27,834 nt of DNA, from assembly GCA_003990745.1 (NCBI GenBank), contig RBNI01000687.1, positions 1 through 27,834 of the forward strand. Direction: 5' to 3'. Shown one piece after another: positions 21,381 through 27,834 of this stretch (positions within the stretch are counted from its first letter, which is position 1; each line of letters begins with the position of its first letter). The translations under genes were made by a program, and so were the position numbers. Source of the stretch: Jimgerdemannia flammicorona. Taxonomy: Eukaryota; Mucoromycota; Endogonomycetes; Endogonales; Endogonaceae. The notes below the pieces were generated by a model. That model was not told the DNA's origin and ran no database searches. It worked only from the letters and a program-made list of their open reading frames with translations.

Positions 21381-21640
21381 GTGAAGCTGTGGCTGTACAC
21401 CGTAGTACCGTTGCTTGACTGTTGCGCATTGCGAGACATATTCATTCTGTTATTTCGTACTGAGTTGTTACATGTGCAAGTCCCTGTCCAAAATAAAATA
21501 AAATAAAATAGATAATACCAAGAGCTACCACATAATCATTTCTGGGCGCCTCATTTTTTGGAACCATCCACGATAATAAACCAGAGTCTGAGGTAAATAT
21601 GATGACGTGGATTGCACAGGTAGTAGCGCCTGTGGAGGAG
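21381..21640 (-). pseudogene. Stub of KNH-type surface protein gene, unit B
   Basis: This matches the intact minus-strand gene at 25188-25964 from the middle of exon 3 (gtgaagctgtggctgtac) through intron 2 with its (aaaat)n run into exon 2. The 5' exon and the Ser/Thr-rich and GPI-signal part are missing. It retains slightly more than the unit A stub. Confidence 0.75.
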
Positions 21641-21903
21641 CTTTATCAAACATTTACAAAAATGGCGATTGGTGAGTTCAATTTACTATGAATCGTTACA
21701 CAATTGTCATAAGTTCAGACCGATTGACATGTATGTACATTCGGGTACGGTGCCCGAGAACACGTGGATTTTTTTTTTTTTTTTTTGAGAAGTCTCCGCA
21801 TATTTTAGTCGATGAAACGAGACTGTGCCAATTAATTGTGTAATCCATTGTACCTATCAGACACATAGACACGCCTTTTGTTTGTTTTGTAAACCCATGT
21901 TGT

Positions 21904-22317
21904 TTAACGCTGTAATAAGTTTGATGAAACCAAGGTGGTGAAGTTCGCATATATTCCCAAAGGCGACATCAAAGATGGGTACCACATAATACCAATGTCG
22001 AACTTCCAATCGTCAAAATACAGTATCCCGGTGATTTCGCTGAGACATCGTGACCGCCATGAATACAGTACATCCTTCTCGGCCAAAATATTCTTGTGCC
22101 ATGGTGTTGACTTGGACAGTTCCGTTGCATCATTCGGACTTTGCCAATTTTTAATTGGCTTCATGAGTCTTTTAGTTTGAATGTTAGACTCCGTAATGTA
22201 ATTGATTGTTCCGACACAACCGCTTGAACAACGTAGTATGATCGCCACACCCACGGATTCGAAGTAGTGCGGCCAAGTGACATTATGTTGCGAAGGATAA
22301 TATCTATGCGACGACAC
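21904..22317 (-). CDS. Hypothetical ORF, 137 codons
   Basis: No family is recognised. It is the longest frame in the region and has no signal peptide, membrane segment or low-complexity bias. The C-terminal third (YFDDWKFDIGIMWYPSL...) reads like folded-protein sequence, which is the only reason to list it. A shorter overlapping frame exists on the other strand. There is no second copy in this window. It may be a gene fragment or chance. Confidence 0.2.
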   Translation of the reverse strand: MSSHRYYPSQHNVTWPHYFESVGVAIILRCSSGCVGTINYITESNIQTKRLMKPIKNWQSPNDATELSKSTPWHKNILAEKDVLYSWRSRCLSEITGILYFDDWKFDIGIMWYPSLMSPLGIYANFTTLVSSNLLQR

Positions 22318-22475
22318 AATGTGGTTCGGGCAAACTCTACCCCTGGCCCCTGCGCGACACGCTAAAGGGGTTTATCCCACATGGAGAAACTTAATTGCTA
22401 CCTGGTCCGTGGATAGCACAAAGGCCTGTGCGCTTCTAAATTGGGAGAAAGATCTCGTAATATGAGAATGGCTGC

Positions 22476-22718
22476 GTGCTATCCTGTCTCATACTATTCA
22501 AGAATACATCGGTCTCAAAAATTATTTTAACTCGTAGTATTTCACCATTTATGCCTTTCGTTCCGCTAAAATCAAGTTACGCAAACGCCACCTTTCCTGG
22601 AATTGCAATAGGAATTATGTTAAGGCAACGCGGATGTGTTGTTTGGCATACGGACTTCATTCCACGTGTCACTGACGCGGAATGTGTCATTAACAGCATC
22701 GGGCGCTTTCTAGTTTGA
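22476..22718 (+). CDS. Hypothetical ORF, 80 codons
   Basis: No family is recognised. It ends about 180 bp before factor C on the same strand. The second half (NATFPGIAIGIMLRQRGCVVW...) is not low-complexity, but no motif supports a function. It could be the tail of a degraded gene. Confidence 0.15.
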   Translation: MLSCLILFKNTSVSKIILTRSISPFMPFVPLKSSYANATFPGIAIGIMLRQRGCVVWHTDFIPRVTDAECVINSIGRFLV

Positions 22719-22895
22719 GTAATGTATTGTAAAAATAAATATACAGACATTATACATTAATGTACTCGTTCGTTCATATAATGAGAGCAATCAAATCAAA
22801 ACCGACGATATTTTCTTCTCCCCACCTTCTGATCGGCCGATAGGCAAATTTCAATTCTTCATTACAAGCACACCATTTGAACTCCGCTTCTGGTC

Positions 22896-24744
22896 ATGTC
22901 CGAAGACTACAAGCGCTTTCAAAATGTCTGGAATCCTACAAAGACAGACTCTTCAAAACGAACTCGCGAGGCTTGCACGCGGTGCCGTCACAAGCGAGCA
23001 AAATGTGATGGCCAACGACCATGTTGCCGGTGTCGACGAGTTCATGCAGAGTGCATCTATCGACAAACCATGAGCACCGCGCTGAAGGAACAAGAAGTGT
23101 TGCGGTTCGTGCCAACACTGAACAAACCGGGATTTGAGGTTGTGCAGCTGGATTCTGCGGAGGACAATTCGACGCCATTTCAGACGACCTATCAGACGGA
23201 ATCTGGGAACCCCGAAAACTTCTCGAAGGAAAGCAAAAAATGTAATGTCAAGTTGATCAAAATAGCACTCGCACATTAATCACGAACACAAGCCAGTTTA
23301 CATTTTTTTAAATCATCTTTCAGGGCCTTGTGGTGTTCAATCGGTACCAGCGACAACAATGCAACAGGATAGCGGGCAAAAGGTTCAAGTGCAAGATCCA
23401 CACTTAGGCTCAACAATGGTTATCACTACGGAGATGGAAGAAAAATTGTTGCAATTTATCTTATTGCAAAGCGTCGAATGTACGCCATCTCTGCCTCGAA
23501 AGACCATTAGCAAGCGATTTTTCAAGCATCATACTCACGAACCGCATTCTTCTCACTTTATGGCCTTGGGTTTTGCACTTGGTGCATTAAACGCTCAGCA
23601 CATCCTTGTGTGCCATAATAATACCCAACTAGACTTGCCTACCGATTTCAATACAAGCGAGTTTGCTTGCCAATTGGCCACAAGATATTTTATGAAGGCA
23701 CGAGATCTGATGGACCAGGGTCTTGAGACTGAACCAAACGAAGTATCCGCAGACATGGTTCATGCCCTTCACGCCATGGCCAGGTTCCAGTTACTCAATG
23801 ATGGCCATCTTGATCTTGCCTCATACTATATCCGCATCGCCATCCAAGTCGCGACTCAGCTGAATTACCACACAGCTCTACGAAATTTGGACCGAACCAC
23901 TGTCGAAGTCGCAGAGCTCGAAGATGCCCTCTCGTGGAACGTCCTCGCCTGTCTGGATCAAGTCATTGCCGCTGCCTCTAAACTACCAGCTTACACCACA
24001 ATCGAAGATACACTCCTTAACGTAAGCAATCTAACCGTTCGCGTACCAGCCGACATGCCGGAGGACGAGTTACAGCACCTCCACGAAGCACTCTTTATGG
24101 CCAAACTCTCCGTCATCTCCCGCGACTATTTTGACTTCTGGTACGGTGACGATTCATCTGGCCCTACAGGAGAGGATCTGAAACGGTTCGCCGCGGCCAT
24201 TTCACGTTGGGAAGATGAACTCCCGTCTGACCTCCGGATTCCCTCCACCGGCACCCCATTTGCATCCCGCAAATCGCTCTTCACCCCAATCAACCTTCAG
24301 GTGCAGCACCACATAACGCTCCTCAACGCGTGGTTCTCGTTCCTCCCCTCCATCCATCCGAATCCATCCTCCATTCCGCTCAACACCCTGCGGCAAGCTC
24401 AAAAAGCTTATTCCGAAGCCGCCATTACGACGACACAACTCATCTTCTCCTTTGTGAACGCCGGTGGATGCACGTTTCCCTTGGATAATTACCAGAGCGC
24501 TGCCAACGCACACATGCAATCGGCACTATCTGAGGACCAGGAAATCGCCGAGATCAATCGCGCGTACGTGGCGAGGGCGTTGAAGCTCATCCGAGGAACG
24601 AATGAATTCGTGGCGCAAATTCCTTTCTGGGTCAACTATGTACATTTGATGGAAAATTTTATGGAACAGGAGGGGATCAACAATGATTGCGATGCGGTGT
24701 TGGGTGCAAAGGATTTTTTGCGCCAGTCAAGAACTCTGGAATAG
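22896..24744 (+). CDS. Zn2Cys6 transcription factor, copy C
   Basis: This is a third paralogue. Exon 1 (22896-23241) and exon 2 (23324-24744) join in phase 1 over an 82-bp intron (23242-23323), giving 588 residues. The zinc cluster has the same six cysteines as copy A, and the middle homology region is present. Differences from A include loss of four residues (DFHL) before the intron, several substitutions in the MHR, and a changed C terminus: a T-run of 7 in A and B is 6 here (near 24711-24717), shifting the frame so the protein ends KDFLRQSRTLE instead of the shared tail. Its leader has no upstream ATG equivalent to those of A and B. Downstream, convergent, lies the complete KNH-type gene. 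Confidence 0.88.
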
Positions 24745-25187
24745 ACTGGCGAAAATCTCGGATCGAAGGAGGCGAGGAGTAAAATTATGTTTGTGTTTTT
24801 CTGTCATAAGTGGTTACAATGTTTCAAACCGACACATTGTCAAATTTATACGGTATATAGTGCCACTTTAAGGGAACGGCATATGCAGAAGTATGAAAAT
24901 TTATGAAAAATATGTAAAATATATATATAATATGTCAAAAAGTATGTTGGCCACAGATATGTAAATCTAAATATGGATATGTATTAAAATCGTCACGCAC
25001 GAGGAAAAATTGGATCCTGCTATTGTTTAATTTATTTCGGATGAGTTTATCGAGAACGTTGCTTGGCATAAGTGTAAAAAGCCAAAAATTCAGACATGTG
25101 GTATTGAATTTTATTTTCATTTATTTTCTAATCACTTCCAACGTGAGCACAGTTGATTGGATAGCAGCACCTTAATTCTTTTGAATC
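24745..25187. other. 3' flank of factor C
   Basis: Homologous to the A and B 3' flanks until about 25092, after which the sequence departs and reaches the 3' end of the convergent surface-protein gene. The proline-rich gene of units A and B is absent. Confidence 0.6.
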
Positions 25188-25964
25188 TCAAAATTCTCCA
25201 ATGACACGCAGCAGCATGGACACAATCACAATGCTACCAAAAGCATTCATCGAATTTTTTCTGTCGGGAGCAGCCGACGAACCACCCGATGACGTAGGCG
25301 TGATGCTATTACGAAATGTCATTGAGGCGCCGCTGTTGATCGGGGTGAGATGCGTAGTAATATTGGATGTAGGGGTTACGACAGCCTTTCGGACGCTGAC
25401 GGGAGACGAGGTGGGCTTTAGAGAACTGGCAATGGTGAAGCTGTGGCTGTACACCGTGGTACCGTTGCCGAGAGCTGCGCATTGCGAGACATAATTTTTC
25501 TATCAGTTTATGCTGAGTTGAACGGTTCGATATATATGTGATATTACATGCACAAGTTCAAAAAAATAAAATAAAATAAAATAAAACGACAATACCGATA
25601 GCCACCACATAATCATTTCCGGGCGTCACATCTGCTGGAATCCTCCACGACAACAATCCAGAGTTTGAGGTGAAGATGAGGTTACTCGCGATGGCTTGCA
25701 CAGGTAGCAGCGCCTGAGGCGGGCCTTCCATCAAGTTGATGCGGGCGGTATTACCGGCCGTAGAGTTCGCCCATGATATGGCCACGGTTTCTCCTGAAAG
25801 CAGCGCAAATAGTGCGTGTGAAGTCGTCGATTCATACGGCATGGGAAACAGAAAGACCAGTACGGACCGATAATCCAAACCGTGCTTGCGACAGGAGCCG
25901 TGAGGTACTGGCACCAACCGATGGACGCGAACAGAATGAATACAACGACTACTTTGAGCAGCAT
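25188..25964 (-). CDS. Kre9/KNH-type secreted GPI-anchored protein
   Basis: Three exons on the minus strand (25964-25868, 25793-25596, 25474-25188) with GT-AG introns of 74 and 121 bp, both phase 1, give 193 residues. Residues 1-19 are a typical signal peptide (hydrophobic VVVVFILFA, then CQ). Residues about 20-113 resemble the Kre9/KNH immunoglobulin-like domain of fungal cell-surface proteins: APVASTVWIIGETVAISW, then NTARINLMEG, SGLLSWRIP, GNDYVVAI and YSHSFTI. A Ser/Thr/Pro-rich stretch and a hydrophobic C-terminal segment (AFGSIVIVSMLL) suggest GPI anchoring. The splice choices are inferred, but they rebuild the family pattern without gaps. Family members act in cell-wall beta-glucan assembly or surface adhesion; the role here is unknown. 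Broken relatives lie at 5767-5990 and 21381-21640. Confidence 0.75.
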
Positions 25965-26672
25965 GGTTGCGAATAGCTTTAGGCGATGGCGTTAAGAAAC
26001 CGGGGAGGGTTTGCCGTTGATCCTAGCTTAAGGCGCTTTTATGGACACGTCTTGATATTTTTTATTTTATTTACCATTAAGGGAGAGGCAACTTTGCAGA
26101 GCATGCCACAGCTCGGCTGCTTGCGTGAAGCTGGGAAAGGGACATGGAGGCATAAAAAGGCAATCGGAGGGAATGTCCCCTATTTACGTAATTGCGAACA
26201 TGTAAAACGTTACAGCATCAATTGGCTAGTGTCACAGACAAAGGTCAATTGTGGCGCAAGCTAGCTATGTAAATTTCGCACGAACGAGCGCCTCCCTTAT
26301 TTGCTGCTGTAGATGATTGGCCAAAACCGGAATTCGCGAACAGTGAGAAGAGTGAGACTTCTTGCTCATTGGATGGAATTGAAAGATTCCGAATTGAGCT
26401 TAGGACTAACACCCATTTCGCAATCACAGCGTGCATGAGTGTCACAAAGCCGGAGTCATAATCCGTATTGACTTAATCAAAACATAGTCCACGTATCGGA
26501 ATGGATTAGCAATACATTCCATCCATTTTAATTAATTGTATATACCACAGTATGGTAAACATGAGCTAGGGTATTCGAGATGAAAGAAATAAAAGAGTGG
26601 TCCAATTTGATTGGGTTCTATCTTATTGTATCGTATGTACATCTGATAATTCTCTAGACATTATAAGTGAAT
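25965..26672. other. Intergenic region between two minus-strand genes
   Basis: It holds the promoter of the KNH-type gene and the 3' end region of the next gene. A 92-codon plus-strand frame at 25986-26264 lacks motifs and is probably chance. No repeat was recognised. Confidence 0.5.
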
Positions 26673-27611
26673 TCAAATGACAAGGTTGCAGACACCAATA
26701 GCGACCAACGATACGCCCCACCAGCCCATGGTCACCGCGCGACTCGCCACGCTGGTCTTGGAGGACAGAAACGCCATGTTCTGCTGCACGGTGGAGCCGT
26801 CGGGTTTCAGCTGCACGACGCTTCCGTCGGCCAAGTTGACGCTGATGATCCTCTGATTGACACCTGCGAACTGGACCGAGCCGGCCACGATGGATGGGTT
26901 AAACATCCAGCCGAACTTTGGGGTAAAGGGGATGTCGTAGGGCATCAGCGGACCCCAGCTGCAGTCGGAAGAGCTATAGAACTGGAGCGTCGCGTTCGCC
27001 GGGCCCGAGAGGAAGACGATGGATACGAGCGGATACTGAGCCAGAGAGCTGCAGCTCATGGTACGGTTGGTGACGATGATGTTTTGGGTGGCTGGGGAGA
27101 TTTGCGTGGTGGTCTGTGGTACGAGCTGGGCGACTTGGAGGCTGATCATGTTGGAGTCGACTGCACCGGTCGGTGTTGCAGTAGAGGTTGCTACGCTGCT
27201 CGTGTTGGACGAGATTGCCACAGAAATGGAAGAGGAGCGGATTGTGGAGGAGGTCGGGGTCGGGGTTGTAGTGTTTGTTGTATTCGTGGTGTTCGGGGCG
27301 TGGAAATAGAGGCTGCCGACGACAAAAGTGATTTCGTTAAGATCATTGTAGTTTCCCACTGTACCGAAGTTACCGAACACCGAGCAGGCCGTGTCCGAGT
27401 AATACTCGACTGCTGTATTGGGCGGGTTTGTTGTCACTTTCTGGAGAGTGAAGGTGCAAGGAAACTGGGCGCAACCATCTCCAGTACGAGCTACAGTACA
27501 ATTCTGCTCCCCATCGCTAAATGTGACGGATATTGGTATTTGTTGTGCGGCCGCAAGGCTGATCGTCAGGAGCGGTAAAGCGACTAAGGAGGTGGCGAGT
27601 GCGCGCAGCAT
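26673..27611 (-). CDS. Secreted, probably GPI-anchored protein of unknown family
   Basis: An uninterrupted 312-codon frame on the minus strand. Residues 1-22 form a signal peptide ending SLAAA. A cysteine-containing domain (about 23-105; Cys38, 47, 52, 76) is followed by a Thr/Asn/Ser-rich linker (about 106-155) with NTT repeats suited to N- and O-glycosylation, a second domain (about 156-265; Cys187, 217), and a hydrophobic C-terminal segment (WWGVSLVAIGVCNLVI) after small residues, as in GPI signals. Parts of the two domains look alike (YYSDTACS and VVGSLYF against FYSSSDCS and VAGSVQF), suggesting internal duplication. No family is recognised; a surface or wall role is inference. It follows the KNH-type gene on the same strand about 0.7 kb upstream of it. 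Confidence 0.8.
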   Translation of the reverse strand: MLRALATSLVALPLLTISLAAAQQIPISVTFSDGEQNCTVARTGDGCAQFPCTFTLQKVTTNPPNTAVEYYSDTACSVFGNFGTVGNYNDLNEITFVVGSLYFHAPNTTNTTNTTTPTPTSSTIRSSSISVAISSNTSSVATSTATPTGAVDSNMISLQVAQLVPQTTTQISPATQNIIVTNRTMSCSSLAQYPLVSIVFLSGPANATLQFYSSSDCSWGPLMPYDIPFTPKFGWMFNPSIVAGSVQFAGVNQRIISVNLADGSVVQLKPDGSTVQQNMAFLSSKTSVASRAVTMGWWGVSLVAIGVCNLVI

Positions 27612-27834
27612 GGGGCGGTGTGGTGTCTGAGTTGGATAAAAGGAAGATGGGTTTTTTATGTATGGTTCAAAATCTGACTGTTTTGTTGATACGGGACTGG
27701 TTTATGGTTGGGTCTATAATTATTTTGGGGTTCAGCCACACTTTTCCCGTGGGTCATGGCCCCGTGGGTCATGGCCAGATAAGTATGATGATAAAATACT
27801 TGCCATGAAAAAAAAAAAAAATAAAAAGAAAAAA
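27612..27834. promoter_or_regulatory. Upstream region of the secreted protein gene
   Basis: This is the 5' flank of the minus-strand gene starting at 27611 and should contain its promoter. It includes a 15-bp perfect tandem repeat (separate entry) and ends in an A-rich run from 27808. No clear TATA box was found. Confidence 0.45.
27746..27775. repeat. 15-bp perfect tandem repeat
   Basis: cccgtgggtcatggc occurs twice in direct succession (27746-27760 and 27761-27775), about 135 bp upstream of the secreted protein gene. A duplicated regulator-binding site is possible but unproven. Confidence 0.9.

Larger units (their letters stand above)
21641..22895. other. Unassigned region between units B and C
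   Basis: CpG-containing DNA with no recognised gene. It holds a T-run near 21770, two modest open frames (given separately) and, from about 22735, sequence related to the leader of units A and B. Unit C lacks the 12-bp repeats and the complete hairpin. Confidence 0.4.

Noticed and set aside
25986..26264. 92-codon plus-strand frame upstream of the KNH-type gene
   Set aside because: No homologous copy, no motif, overlaps the expected promoter of the minus-strand gene.
26667..27578. 303-codon plus-strand open frame
   Set aside because: It is antisense to the secreted protein gene, whose signal peptide, cysteines, glycosylated linker and GPI-type tail are coherent; the plus-strand translation is Gly/Arg/Asp-biased and motif-free.

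Overview
The window looks like a filamentous ascomycete (Pezizomycotina-type) chromosome segment. The evidence is three Zn2Cys6 binuclear-cluster transcription factor genes, short GT-AG introns (74-121 bp), a Kre9/KNH-type GPI cell-surface protein, a Tad1-like LINE relic, a pogo-type transposon, and sharp alternation between gene blocks of ordinary GC content and very AT-rich, CpG-depleted blocks of the kind left by RIP-like repeat mutation. No rRNA, tRNA, CRISPR array or prokaryotic signal was seen.

Layout. 1-2190: left flank with a foldback, an AT-rich block and no recognisable gene. 2183-5990: duplication unit A, made of a leader with a TATA-like stretch, 12-bp repeats and a hairpin, then transcription factor A, a proline-rich gene, and a stub of a KNH-type gene. 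6000-10620: AT-rich graveyard of unrecognised elements with several tandem repeats. 10620-14505: a LINE relic (ORF1, then ORF2 with endonuclease and reverse transcriptase domains), cut off inside the reverse transcriptase. 14550-17496: a 2.95-kb pogo-type transposon with TIRs, a TA target duplication and a decayed DDD transposase whose intron carries a foldback MITE. 17497-21640: a repeat-rich leader, then unit B (factor B, a dead proline-rich copy, a KNH stub). 21641-22895: unassigned sequence. 22896-25964: unit C (factor C and the only complete KNH-type gene, on the minus strand). 26673-27611: a minus-strand secreted, probably GPI-anchored protein of unknown family.

The main biological story is a locus present three times, TF - proline-rich gene - KNH-like surface protein. 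Each copy has kept a different subset: all three regulators remain open, only unit A keeps an apparently intact proline-rich gene, and only unit C keeps the complete surface-protein gene. The three factors are near-identical in the DNA-binding domain but differ in their upstream ORFs, in small in-frame indels and, in C, in a frameshifted C terminus. These copies keep their CpGs and open frames although adjacent transposons are heavily C-to-T mutated, so they either arose after that mutation phase or escaped it. Regulation of the nearby surface-protein genes by these factors is only an inference from proximity.
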